Assembly (NCBI RefSeq): GCF_018863235.1 | Contig: NZ_JAHKRS010000001.1 | Location: 434,001 to 498,000 of the forward strand | Source of the DNA: Pseudomaricurvus albidus | GTDB lineage: Bacteria; Pseudomonadota; Gammaproteobacteria; Pseudomonadales; Cellvibrionaceae | Length of the DNA stretch: 64,000 nucleotides | Direction of reading: 5' to 3' | Shown here: piece by piece, positions 1 through 8,611 of the stretch | Layout of the letters: every line of letters begins with the position of its first letter | Numbering within the stretch: the first letter of the stretch is position 1 | Position numbers and translations under genes: made by a program | Notes under the pieces: generated by a model | What the model was told of the DNA's origin: nothing | Seen by the model: the letters and a program-made list of their open reading frames with translations, nothing else | Databases searched by the model: none

Positions 1-29
1 CCTGATCACTCCCGGTCAGCAGCGCCTTT

Positions 30-69
30 GCTGACAGCGGATCACCCTGTTTCCGGTGAAGCGCTGTCA
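30..69. repeat. Imperfect inverted repeat at the 3' end of the CDF gene
   Basis: Arms CTGACAGCG and CGCTGTCAG pair perfectly, with an inner CACC/GGTG pair. The hairpin overlaps the stop codon of the cation-transporter gene. There is no T-run on either side, so it is not a convincing intrinsic terminator. Confidence 0.45.
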
Positions 70-1014
70 GGCAAACACCCAATACTTGTCCGACGTAAAC
101 ATAATATCCAGCCACAAGCCACCGGTTTGCTCCCGCAAGGGTTCCAGCTTTTTCGCAATGCGCGCGCGGATCTTATCCAGCTGTTCAATGCCGTCGACGT
201 TATAGTTGGTATCTACCAATACATAGATGCTCAGGTTTAACTCGCGACCGGTCTTGGCCATGCGCACGTGGCTCTGTTCCAGCCCCACCTCCTTGAGCGC
301 CTCCTCGACACCGTTGCGAACCTTCTGCTGTAGTTTTTTCTCCGGTGCCAGATACAACACCTCGCGCATATTGGCTTTGAAAATGCGCAGCGGAATCGGC
401 AAGAACAACATCACCAGCACGATCACCATCATCGGGTCCAGGTACTTCACCAGATACCCATAGGGACCGTCTTCGATCATCAGGGCAATGGTAAAACCCA
501 GCAAAATACCGGAACTCAGTATGCCGTCGAACAACCAGTCGGTCGCGTCCACAGCCGCCAGTTTGGAGCCGGTTTTTCTGGCGTAATAGTAAATCACACC
601 GCCAAAGCTGAAACAGCCCACGGTGGCAATACTGGCGTAAGTGATGGCCGAACTGAGAGCGATGATGCGACCGCCGGACACCAGCGTCGACACCGCTTCG
701 GTCAGGGCATAGACACAGGTTGCGGTGATGATAATGGCCTTGATGACATTCAGCAGCGGCTCCAGATGGGTATAACCAAACTGAAAACGCTCATCGTCCG
801 GACGCACCACCAGCTTCGACACCCACAGGGTGACCATCGACATCACGAAACTGATGCTGGAATACACGCCGTCAAACAGAATGGATTGGGAATGCGTGTA
901 CAAACCGTACGACACCCCAATGGTGGCAAACACGGCCGCGCCAAACATCGAGCACTTGATGGCCCGCTGTTCCAGCTTTTCCCGTTCTTTCGGATCTGTA
1001 ACCTGAGTATTCAT
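67..1014 (-). CDS. Cation diffusion facilitator (CDF) family transporter
   Basis: A 315-residue inner-membrane protein expected to export divalent metal cations in exchange for protons. About five or six hydrophobic segments lie between residues 22 and 215, followed by a cytosolic domain of about 90 residues, the usual CDF layout and length. Segment 2 has an FDGVYSS motif (D48) and segment 5 has DATDWLFDG (D156, D159, D163), placed where CDF proteins carry their metal-binding Asp/His residues. The usual His and the second Asp of segment 2 are absent, so metal specificity cannot be predicted and may be atypical. The gene stands alone; a hairpin terminator separates it from the upstream aldehyde dehydrogenase gene on the same strand. 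Confidence 0.85.
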   Translation of the reverse strand: MNTQVTDPKEREKLEQRAIKCSMFGAAVFATIGVSYGLYTHSQSILFDGVYSSISFVMSMVTLWVSKLVVRPDDERFQFGYTHLEPLLNVIKAIIITATCVYALTEAVSTLVSGGRIIALSSAITYASIATVGCFSFGGVIYYYARKTGSKLAAVDATDWLFDGILSSGILLGFTIALMIEDGPYGYLVKYLDPMMVIVLVMLFLPIPLRIFKANMREVLYLAPEKKLQQKVRNGVEEALKEVGLEQSHVRMAKTGRELNLSIYVLVDTNYNVDGIEQLDKIRARIAKKLEPLREQTGGLWLDIMFTSDKYWVFA

Positions 1015-1105
1015 ATCGATTCTGCACTATTCAATTGGGTCATCATTGCCAGTGGCTGCTCGTAATGACGGGTTTCCGGGTTCAACATTTTTTTCAGTCA
1101 GATAC

Positions 1106-1132
1106 AAAAACACCGCCTTCAGGCGGTGTTTT
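1106..1132 (-). terminator. Intrinsic terminator downstream of the aldehyde dehydrogenase gene
   Basis: A perfect 11-bp stem (AAAACACCGCC / GGCGGTGTTTT) with a 4-nt loop, followed on the minus strand by a T-run. It lies 25 bp past the stop codon of the aldehyde dehydrogenase gene, and its A/T-flanked stem could also work in the opposite direction. Confidence 0.8.
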
Positions 1133-1157
1133 CGGGGTTCAAAAAACGATCCTGGAT

Positions 1158-2576
1158 TTATTCACTGATGGCCTTGGTTTCCAAAAAGTCCTCAAAACCA
1201 AACTCGCCCCATTCGCGGCCGTTACCGGACTGCTTGTAGCCGCCGAACGGAGAGGAGAACAAGTGCGGCGCACCGTTGACACGCACCATGCCGGCACGCA
1301 GACGACGGGTTACACGCTTGGCACGCTCAGGGTCACCGGTTTGCACATAGGCCGCCAGACCGTAAGGCGTGTCGTTGGCAATTTCGATGGCTTCTTCTTC
1401 GCTGCTGTAAGGAATCAGTACCAGAACCGGACCGAAAACTTCTTCACGGGCGATGGTCATCTGATTGTTCACATCGGCAAAGATGGTGGGCTTGGTAAAG
1501 TGACCGGTCTCCAGACCTTCAGGCTTGCCCGGACCACCCGCGGCCACGCGAGCGCCCTCGGCAATGGCCGCTTCAATCATGCCCTGAACTTTTTCAAAGT
1601 GCGGACGGCTCACCAGTGGACCAATGTGATCGCCTTTCTCAGCCGCCTTGCCAACTTTGATGGCGTTGGCCGCTTCGGCCGCAATGGCCACCGCTTCTTC
1701 GTAACGATCAGCGGGAACCAGCATGCGGGTCGGCGCATTACAGGACTGACCGACGTTATCCATACAGGATTCAACCCCTTTGGTGACCGCGGCTTTCAGA
1801 TCGGCATCGTCAAAGATGATGTTCGGTGACTTGCCACCCAGCTCCAGCGCCACACGTTTTACCGTGTCGGCCGCCGCTTTGGAAATTGCGGTACCGGCGC
1901 GGGTGGACCCGGTGAACGACACCATATCAATGTCAGCGTGGGACGAGATTGCAGAACCCACACCCGGACCGTCGCCATTAATCATGTTGTAGACGCCGGC
2001 CGGAATGCCTGCATCATCGATCATCTGACTGAAGACATAGGCCGACAGCGGGGCAATCTCGCTGGGTTTAAGTACCATGGTACAACCGGTCGCCAGGGCC
2101 GGGGCGACCTTACAGGCGATCTGGTTGATCGGCCAGTTCCACGGCGTAATAAAACCACACACACCGATCGGCTCTTTGACGATGGTGGCGTTGCCTTTTT
2201 TGCTTTCGAATTCAAATTCTTTCAGTGCTGCCAGCGCAGTGGCAATATGACCGGCACCACAGGCCGCCTGATCAGAGGCCGAAAAATCGATGGGTGCGCC
2301 CATCTCTTGAGAAATGGCTTCGGCCATTTCGTCGTAGCGGTCTTTATAGGCTTTCAGAAGACGCTCAAGCAGTTCGATGCGCTCTTCACGGCTGCTCTGA
2401 CCAAAGGTGTGAAACGCAGAACGGGCAGCGGCAACAGCCTTATCCACATCCGCCGCAGACCCCAGGCTGATGACACCGATTTGCTCTTCGGTGGATGGAT
2501 TTTCCACGGCAAAGTCGTTGGCGGTGATCGGATCAACCCACTGACCATTGATGTAGAACTGACGATAATCTTTCAT
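1158..2576 (-). CDS. NAD(P)-dependent aldehyde dehydrogenase
   Basis: 472 residues, the normal length for the ALDH superfamily of soluble enzymes that oxidise aldehydes to acids. Visible motifs are the catalytic Glu region LELGGKSPN, the nucleophilic Cys in GQSCNAPTRM, and PWNWP near residue 150, which is typical of the family. The start is taken at ATG 2576 because GGAG lies 7 nt upstream; an in-frame TTG at 2594 has no such site. A terminator follows the gene. The PuuB-like oxidase immediately upstream on the same strand suggests the substrate could be an aldehyde released by amine oxidation, as in the PuuB/PuuC steps of putrescine use, but this is inference from context. Confidence 0.9.
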   Translation of the reverse strand: MKDYRQFYINGQWVDPITANDFAVENPSTEEQIGVISLGSAADVDKAVAAARSAFHTFGQSSREERIELLERLLKAYKDRYDEMAEAISQEMGAPIDFSASDQAACGAGHIATALAALKEFEFESKKGNATIVKEPIGVCGFITPWNWPINQIACKVAPALATGCTMVLKPSEIAPLSAYVFSQMIDDAGIPAGVYNMINGDGPGVGSAISSHADIDMVSFTGSTRAGTAISKAAADTVKRVALELGGKSPNIIFDDADLKAAVTKGVESCMDNVGQSCNAPTRMLVPADRYEEAVAIAAEAANAIKVGKAAEKGDHIGPLVSRPHFEKVQGMIEAAIAEGARVAAGGPGKPEGLETGHFTKPTIFADVNNQMTIAREEVFGPVLVLIPYSSEEEAIEIANDTPYGLAAYVQTGDPERAKRVTRRLRAGMVRVNGAPHLFSSPFGGYKQSGNGREWGEFGFEDFLETKAISE

Positions 2577-2686
2577 CTTATACTCCAAATTCAATTGTGG
2601 CCCCAGGCGTCATAGTGCCCGTATCAGGCAAATCGCTGCCCTATAAACCGAATAATAACTCAATTTAAGCTGCGGGAAAACCAGCC

Positions 2687-3991
2687 CTACAGCTCATCCA
2701 GCATCTTGTAATACAACATCCCCAAGGCAAAGCTCGGGGTACGCAGCAGTTTTCCACCCGGGAAAGACCAGTGCTTTATTTTAGCAAACACATCGAAACG
2801 CTCCGCCTGCCCGGCAATCATCTGCGCGGTGATCCGCCCCATCATATGGGTGGGCGCCACCCCGTGGCCGGAATAGGCCTGAATGTAATAGACATTGCCC
2901 TTCAAACGGCCCAGCTGGGGCATGCGATTCATTCCAATACCCATCTGGCCGCTCCAGCCGTGAGTCAGCTGGACCCCTTCAAGCCCCGGGAAGACCTTCA
3001 GCATCTTCTTGCGCATGACGCCAAACAGATCCTTGGGCTCGCGACCGGTGTAATTGGACAAACCACCAAACAGCAGCCGATTGTCCGCGGTCAGACGATA
3101 GTAGTCCAGCGCCGTGCGCGGATCACACACCGCCCGGTTGCCCGGCATGATGGCCGCCGCCTGCTCCTCGGTCAGCGGCTCGGTGGTGATCACCGAACTG
3201 TTGGAGGGCAGTACCTTGGCACTGATTTTCGGCGCCAGATCGCCCAGGTAGGCATTGCCCGCCAACACCAGATGCTTTGCCTTGACCGAACCCTGATCGG
3301 TGTGGACTTCCGGGTTATCCCCCTCAACCACGCGGGTTACGCGGGATTGCTCAAAAATCCGCACCCCCAGATTCTCGGCGGCGCGGGCCTCGCCGATGCA
3401 CAGGTTGAGCACGTGGCAGTGACCGTGGCCAGTGCGATTGAGCATACCGCCCACATACAGGTCAGAGCACACTTCTGACTGCAGCTGTTGCTTGTCCAGC
3501 AACTCCATTTCGTGGGGGTAACCCATGCTTTCCTGATATTTCTTCTCGGCTTCAAATTCCTTCATATGGCGGGGTTTCAGCGCCACATCGCAATAACCCC
3601 AGGTCAGGTCACAGTCGATGTCGTATTTGGCGACACGGTCGCGAACGATGTCGCAGCATTCGACGCCCATATCGTAGATGGCACGCACACCGTCCTTGCC
3701 GATGCTCTTTTCAAACCGCTCAATCTCGTGACCAATACCACCAATCACCTGACCACCGTTGCGGCCCGTGGCGCCCCAGCTGATGCGATTGGCTTCCAGC
3801 AGCACCACCGAATAACCGCGCTCGGCCAGTTCCAGCGCGGTGTTCACGCCGGTAAAACCACCACCGACAATGGCCACATCCGCTTCGATATGCCCCTGCA
3901 AGGACGGGTAATCTGTCTGCCAGTTGGCCGTGGCGGCGTAATAGGATTCGGTGTGTTCGCGGGTGTCTTTAGGCGTGTTCAGTCCCAACAT
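2687..3991 (-). CDS. FAD-dependent amine oxidoreductase (DAO family, PuuB-like)
   Basis: 434 residues. An N-terminal dinucleotide fold shows as DVAIVGGGFTGVNTA followed by an acidic residue at the end of beta-2 (LLEANRI). Then comes ATGRNGGQVIGG, a signature of gamma-glutamylputrescine oxidase-like proteins, and a C-terminal GHGVAPTHMMGR segment that closes the FAD site. Relatives oxidise amines or N-substituted amino acids to aldehyde or keto acid plus H2O2. The start at 3991 is chosen because GAGAGG lies 5 nt upstream; the longer frame from 4036 lacks a site. It lies 110 bp upstream of the aldehyde dehydrogenase gene and probably shares its transcript. Exact substrate unknown. Confidence 0.85.
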   Translation of the reverse strand: MLGLNTPKDTREHTESYYAATANWQTDYPSLQGHIEADVAIVGGGFTGVNTALELAERGYSVVLLEANRISWGATGRNGGQVIGGIGHEIERFEKSIGKDGVRAIYDMGVECCDIVRDRVAKYDIDCDLTWGYCDVALKPRHMKEFEAEKKYQESMGYPHEMELLDKQQLQSEVCSDLYVGGMLNRTGHGHCHVLNLCIGEARAAENLGVRIFEQSRVTRVVEGDNPEVHTDQGSVKAKHLVLAGNAYLGDLAPKISAKVLPSNSSVITTEPLTEEQAAAIMPGNRAVCDPRTALDYYRLTADNRLLFGGLSNYTGREPKDLFGVMRKKMLKVFPGLEGVQLTHGWSGQMGIGMNRMPQLGRLKGNVYYIQAYSGHGVAPTHMMGRITAQMIAGQAERFDVFAKIKHWSFPGGKLLRTPSFALGMLYYKMLDEL

Positions 3992-4613
3992 GGTTGACCT
4001 CTCAATCTCTGATAACTCACGGTTACCCATCGCCATTCACAGACCACAGCGCAACAGGCCGCGGTATCAGTCAGCACGAAATGGATAACAGCGTGTGGAT
4101 AAACGGCTCAGGTCAAAACCTGAGGAAGAATAGACTGCACAGGGCAGTTAACGAGGGCCGTGGGGGTCTTCATCGTCGCCGTGAACACCTTCCCCGCGGA
4201 AGAAGTCCTGCCAGGCAGCAGATGTACTCGCCCAATGTGACCAGGCAATGTAAGAGACCATAGCAAACCAGCTCAAAGTGAAGTGAATGTTTCAATGATG
4301 ACTAGGTTAGCGAAATCTTTCGGGGGTTACAAGCCGAATTATTATTCGGTTATTGAATTCATGGTAACGACACCAAAACCTCCTCAACCCGCGGCCGAGA
4401 CCACCCCGCCTGAAGCCGATCCGCTCGACTCCCGGTCTGTCGTCAAACATTATCTGCAGTTACCATAGCGATGCGCTATATTCATAACACAAACAAGATG
4501 TATGGCGACTCAAAAGCCCCCCCTTGAGTACTTGGCAATCCCTGTAAAACGCAGGTAGGCCCTCAATGATTTTGTTAAGATGATCAGCAAATAAGAAATA
4601 TTAAGGTCCCGCC
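3992..4613. other. Intergenic region between divergent oxidoreductase and AraC-type genes
   Basis: About 620 bp without a convincing gene. It must hold the promoters for the oxidoreductase gene (leftward) and the AraC-type regulator (rightward). A 61-codon frame at 4283-4468 has no ribosome site and no recognisable product. No clear operator repeat was found by eye. Confidence 0.5.
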
Positions 4614-5624
4614 GTGTTCAATACTGTCTTTTCAGCCCGGTTTGCCGCTTACCTGCATGTGTATTTGTTGGGACGAGGTATTGATCCCCAGGTTGTTTTC
4701 GAAAACGCGGGTATCGAATTCAACTGCGATCAGGAATACAGCAAACCACTGACGCCAAGAGAAATCACTTCCCTGTTCAATGTGGCTGCCCAAACAACCA
4801 GTGACGAATACTTTGGCATGCGCATGGGGGGTAATTTCAAATACGAATCCGCCGGATTGACCATCCTCAACCTTGTCTCCGCCTCCAATCTGGAACAAGG
4901 GCTTACGGATCTCATCAAGTATGGCAAATATGTCGATAATGGGCTGGATCAAAAGCTTATTCGTGGCAGTGAATCTTTCATCTACCAATTAAACATATGC
5001 TCCAATGATGATCTGGATTGGCGCCAATTCAATGAATATTTATTATCCCTTATCCTGTGTATTATCAGCACTTGCACACAACAGGACATTCACCCGGAGT
5101 CGGTAGCCTTTCCACATCAGCAGCACGCGCCAATGGCCACCTATCTGGAATTTTATGGCTCCAAAAAGGTTTTATTTAATCGCGAAAACCTGGAAATATG
5201 TTTACCCAATCAAGTGTTGTCACTGCCTTTCGTTAGCGCCAACAAGCTGCTGCACTCGATGATTGTCAACTCCTTGAAAAGCTATATCTCCGAAGAGCTG
5301 AACAGTGAATTTTCTGACATTGTTTGTCGGGAGTTGATGCGTATGACCGCCAAAGAAATTCCATCGATTAATTCAGTGGCTTCCAATCTGTCTGTGTCTA
5401 CACGCACCTTGCGCCGTAAATTAATGCATGAAGGCCATACCTTTCAGGAAATGAAACATTTGGCCATGGAAAAAAAAGCCAAACACCTGTTGGCATCCAC
5501 CAATTTGAGCATCGCAGAAATTGCCTACGAACTGGGTTATTCGGAAGTCAGCGCCTTCAGTCGTGCATTTCGCTCCTGGACCCTCGATACGCCCCAGCAC
5601 TACCGCAATTCCCTCAGCCAATAG
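4614..5624 (+). CDS. AraC-family transcriptional regulator
   Basis: 336 residues, the length of regulators that have an N-terminal Arabinose_bd-type ligand domain (about residues 15-200) and a C-terminal AraC double helix-turn-helix (about 240-335). In the C-terminal domain the first helix pair reads SVASNLSVSTRTLRRKL and the second IAEIAYELGYSEVSAFSRAFRSW, which matches the family consensus well. The start is GTG at 4614, with AAGG eight nucleotides upstream. It is divergent from the PuuB-like oxidoreductase and convergent with the AtoE-like transporter, so a role controlling one of these catabolic operons is likely but unproven. Confidence 0.88.
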   Translation: MFNTVFSARFAAYLHVYLLGRGIDPQVVFENAGIEFNCDQEYSKPLTPREITSLFNVAAQTTSDEYFGMRMGGNFKYESAGLTILNLVSASNLEQGLTDLIKYGKYVDNGLDQKLIRGSESFIYQLNICSNDDLDWRQFNEYLLSLILCIISTCTQQDIHPESVAFPHQQHAPMATYLEFYGSKKVLFNRENLEICLPNQVLSLPFVSANKLLHSMIVNSLKSYISEELNSEFSDIVCRELMRMTAKEIPSINSVASNLSVSTRTLRRKLMHEGHTFQEMKHLAMEKKAKHLLASTNLSIAEIAYELGYSEVSAFSRAFRSWTLDTPQHYRNSLSQ

Positions 5625-5645
5625 ACGCCACCCATGGCTTTGGCG

Positions 5646-7040
5646 TCAGGCAGCTGAACTGAGCGATATGATCATCAGTCCGCCCCCCAACAACACAAAC
5701 CCTGTCACGCAAAAGATAAACATATAACCCATAATGTGTTTGATTTTCAGGCCCGCCAACGCCAACAGAGGAATGGCCGGCAACGGCTGTATCAAATTGG
5801 TCAACTGATCGCCGTAGGCAATGGCCATAACGATCAGCGGCAAATCGACATTGAGTGTATTGGCCGTCTCGATAAAGATCGGACCCTGAATGATCCACTG
5901 GCCGCCACCGGAAGGGATGAACAGATTGACCACCATGGCCGCCAGGAAAGCCCACAGAGGCAACGTCTGCTGAGTGGCTATTTCGGAAAACCAGGTGGAA
6001 ACCATCGTGCCCATACCACTATCGACCATAACGCCCATAATCCCGGCATAGAAAGGGTAGGCGAGAATCAGTGGCCCTACCGCAACGGCGGACTTCTCCA
6101 CCAGATACATGAAGTGTTTGGCGGATCGGCACAACACCAGCAGCAATGACAGAAAACTCCAGTTAACGATATTCAGGTTGAGTTTGAACCCCTGCTGGGA
6201 AAACCAAAAAAACAAAAAAAGCAGCAGGCAGACACCGACAACCACGGTGAACCATCGACTGTTTTCCAGCGCGGCAACGGGTCTGTGGCTATCGGTCTGC
6301 GAAGGGGGCTGCTCGGCGTATTCCTGTGAATCACGACGCAGCTCAATGGTCTCCTCGCTTCTGGGACGTAAATAACCGGCCAGAAAAATCATCGTGATCA
6401 ATACCGACGCCGCCAGAATCAAATTCCAGGTTGTAAAGACCGTGTCAGTCATGGGCACGATGCCCCCCATCAGAGCCATCATGCTGTTATCTTCTGTCGC
6501 AACAAACAGGGGCGCGGAAGCAGAATAGCCCATGTGCCAGACGACATTGCCGCACATGGCACTGGCAACCAACAGCGGATAGTGAACCCGGATGTCTCGG
6601 TCCCGGGTGCTCTCACCAATTTTTCTCGCAACAATGCCGCCGGCGATGATCCCCAGGGGCCAGGAAATCAGGCAGGCAATACCGGGCACCAGCACCGCCA
6701 GCCCATAGGCCTGAGTCGCGGTCTTGGGAACGGAACCCAGTTTGTGCAGCAGCCGCTGCAGAGAGTCGGTGTGGGCGAGGGCATGGGAAATCATCACCAT
6801 CAGCGACATCTGCATGGTAAACGTCAGAATATCGCCCAGGGAATTACCCCAGGAGAAAAGGATCGCCTGAGGAGACTGTTCCGTGGTCCAGTACGCCAGA
6901 AAAAACGTGGTCAGGGTAATCAGAATAATGAACAGGAAAAGGTCCGGATAATACCGTTCCATGAAGTGGACTAACGGTGAAGACAGGCGATCAATCAATC
7001 GCCGGTCTTCGAGCTGGTGGTTATCTGCCAGGTTGTTCAT
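5646..7040 (-). CDS. AtoE-like short-chain fatty acid transporter
   Basis: 464 residues, highly hydrophobic, with about 11-12 predicted membrane segments. It resembles the short-chain fatty acid transporter family of AtoE (about 440 residues). Family-like stretches include the N-terminal LVHFMERYYPDLFLF and the central NLFIPSGGGQWIIQGP. Expected role: inner-membrane uptake of short-chain carboxylates. AGGGG lies 4 nt before the ATG. It is the last gene of an apparent operon (TonB receptor, amidase, transporter), 48 bp after the amidase, so its likely cargo is a carboxylate produced or used by that pathway. It converges with the AraC gene over a 21-bp gap. Confidence 0.85.
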   Translation of the reverse strand: MNNLADNHQLEDRRLIDRLSSPLVHFMERYYPDLFLFIILITLTTFFLAYWTTEQSPQAILFSWGNSLGDILTFTMQMSLMVMISHALAHTDSLQRLLHKLGSVPKTATQAYGLAVLVPGIACLISWPLGIIAGGIVARKIGESTRDRDIRVHYPLLVASAMCGNVVWHMGYSASAPLFVATEDNSMMALMGGIVPMTDTVFTTWNLILAASVLITMIFLAGYLRPRSEETIELRRDSQEYAEQPPSQTDSHRPVAALENSRWFTVVVGVCLLLFLFFWFSQQGFKLNLNIVNWSFLSLLLVLCRSAKHFMYLVEKSAVAVGPLILAYPFYAGIMGVMVDSGMGTMVSTWFSEIATQQTLPLWAFLAAMVVNLFIPSGGGQWIIQGPIFIETANTLNVDLPLIVMAIAYGDQLTNLIQPLPAIPLLALAGLKIKHIMGYMFIFCVTGFVLLGGGLMIISLSSAA

Positions 7041-7088
7041 AACGCCCCTGCATTGTGTTGTTATTGTTATGGTTCTTGTTATCGAGAA

Positions 7089-8546
7089 TTATTTTAGGTC
7101 TGGTTCCTGGTTGGCAAATGGACGCCGCTGCTCAAACGCTTTGGCCAGCTGCAGCACTTCCATATCCGCCCAAGGCTTGCCCACTATCTGCAACCCAACC
7201 GGCAAGCCATCTTGAGTAAAACCGCAGGGCATCGAAATCGCCGGCAGGTCACAGATGGTAATCACACAACAGATGCTCATCCAATCCAGGTAGTCATCCA
7301 TGGCGACACCGTCAATTTCCCGGACCCACTCTTGCTCATGGTCAAACGGCGCTACCTGGGTGGTGGGCAGAACCAGATAATCAAACTCTTCGAAGAATTC
7401 AACCATGCGCTGGTAGACGGCGCTGCGCTTCTGGTCAGCTGACAAGAGGTCCGGCGCGGTTAACTTCAAACCAATTTCCGTATTCTCTATCAGAGTCGTT
7501 TTCATTTCATGGCGGTGCTGCCCCAGTAGCGGACCACAGCCTACGGCGTAGTAGCTGGCACGCAAGGTGCGGAAAACCTCCATCGCTCCAGTCATATCCG
7601 GGTGTTGCTGTTCCACCGTGCAGCCCATCTCAGCAAAGGCGGTCAGGGCAGAGGCACACACATCACGAATCTCTTGCGCCACGGGCAACATGCCCAAATC
7701 CGGGCTCCAGCCAATGCGCTTGCCCGTGCCGTCGAGCGCCTTGATGGAGGCAAACGGAGCAGGGGATTGCTGAATGGATCTGGGATCCCGAGGATCAGGA
7801 CCGGCCATCACAGAGAGTAACAGACCCAGATCATCGACGTCTCGCGCCATGGGGCCCTCCAGGCCAAGACGGCTCTGCCAGGTCAGCGCGGACGGCCACA
7901 TGGGCACGCGCCCCATGGAAGGCCGGAATCCCACCACATTACAAAACGCAGCCGGGTTGCGCAGCGAACCACCCATATCGCTGCCATCGGCAATCGGGAG
8001 CATGCGGGCGGCCAGTGCCGCTGCCGCACCGCCACTGCTGCCACCGGCCGTTTTGGCAAGATTGTAGGGGTTCTTGGTGGTACCAAAAACATCATTAAAC
8101 GTGTGTGAACCGGCCCCAAATTCCGGGGTGTTGGTTTTGCCGATAATCAGCGCTCCGGCTGCCCTGAGACGCTCGACAAAGAGGCTGTCGGTGTCCGGTA
8201 TCATGTCCTTGCAGGCGAGGGACCCCATGGTGGTTCGCATGCCCTTGGTGCGGGCGAGGTCTTTGCAGGCAATGGGAATACCGTGCAGCGGTCCCAGAGG
8301 CTCACCCCGCGCGCGTTGCGCATCGGCTTCTCTGGCCAGGGCCAGGGCCTCTTCGCGCTCCAGCAAGGTACAAATGGCATTGACTTTCGGGTTGACCGTT
8401 TCAATCCTGTCAAGAAAGCTGGTCATCACCTCGACCGCACTGATGTCACCATTGGCCAGCAAGCGCTGAAGCTCTGTGGCACTCAGCTGGTACAGCGGTT
8501 CTGTTGGTGAGAGTGTGGAATTTTTACTGACTTGATTCACAATCAT
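7089..8546 (-). CDS. Amidase-signature family hydrolase
   Basis: 485 residues, typical of the amidase-signature family, which uses a Ser-cisSer-Lys triad to hydrolyse amides. The Lys is in GIPIACKD, the cis-Ser in the glycine-serine loop GGSSGGAAA, and the nucleophilic Ser in DMGGSLRNPA. A start at 8546 is preferred (AGGG just upstream); the longer frame to 8600 would run almost into the receptor gene's end. It sits between a TonB receptor and a carboxylate transporter, which suggests it cleaves an imported amide in the cytoplasm. Malonamidase, a family member known from malonate gene clusters, is one possibility because malonyl-CoA genes lie close by. Substrate otherwise unknown. Confidence 0.88.
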   Translation of the reverse strand: MIVNQVSKNSTLSPTEPLYQLSATELQRLLANGDISAVEVMTSFLDRIETVNPKVNAICTLLEREEALALAREADAQRARGEPLGPLHGIPIACKDLARTKGMRTTMGSLACKDMIPDTDSLFVERLRAAGALIIGKTNTPEFGAGSHTFNDVFGTTKNPYNLAKTAGGSSGGAAAALAARMLPIADGSDMGGSLRNPAAFCNVVGFRPSMGRVPMWPSALTWQSRLGLEGPMARDVDDLGLLLSVMAGPDPRDPRSIQQSPAPFASIKALDGTGKRIGWSPDLGMLPVAQEIRDVCASALTAFAEMGCTVEQQHPDMTGAMEVFRTLRASYYAVGCGPLLGQHRHEMKTTLIENTEIGLKLTAPDLLSADQKRSAVYQRMVEFFEEFDYLVLPTTQVAPFDHEQEWVREIDGVAMDDYLDWMSICCVITICDLPAISMPCGFTQDGLPVGLQIVGKPWADMEVLQLAKAFEQRRPFANQEPDLK

Positions 8547-8611
8547 AGGCCCTGAAGTCTGAATAAAAAAGCGGGCTGCCTGTCCGCGCACAACCCGCAA
8601 GAGAGGATAGG

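Noticed and set aside
4283-4468. 61-codon plus-strand frame upstream of the AraC gene
   Set aside because: No ribosome site, low-complexity Pro/Thr end, and it lies where divergent promoters are expected.
7089-8546. Amidase as a ureidomalonase in barbiturate breakdown
   Set aside because: No barbiturase or uracil-oxidising gene is nearby; the family signature fits many amidases equally well.
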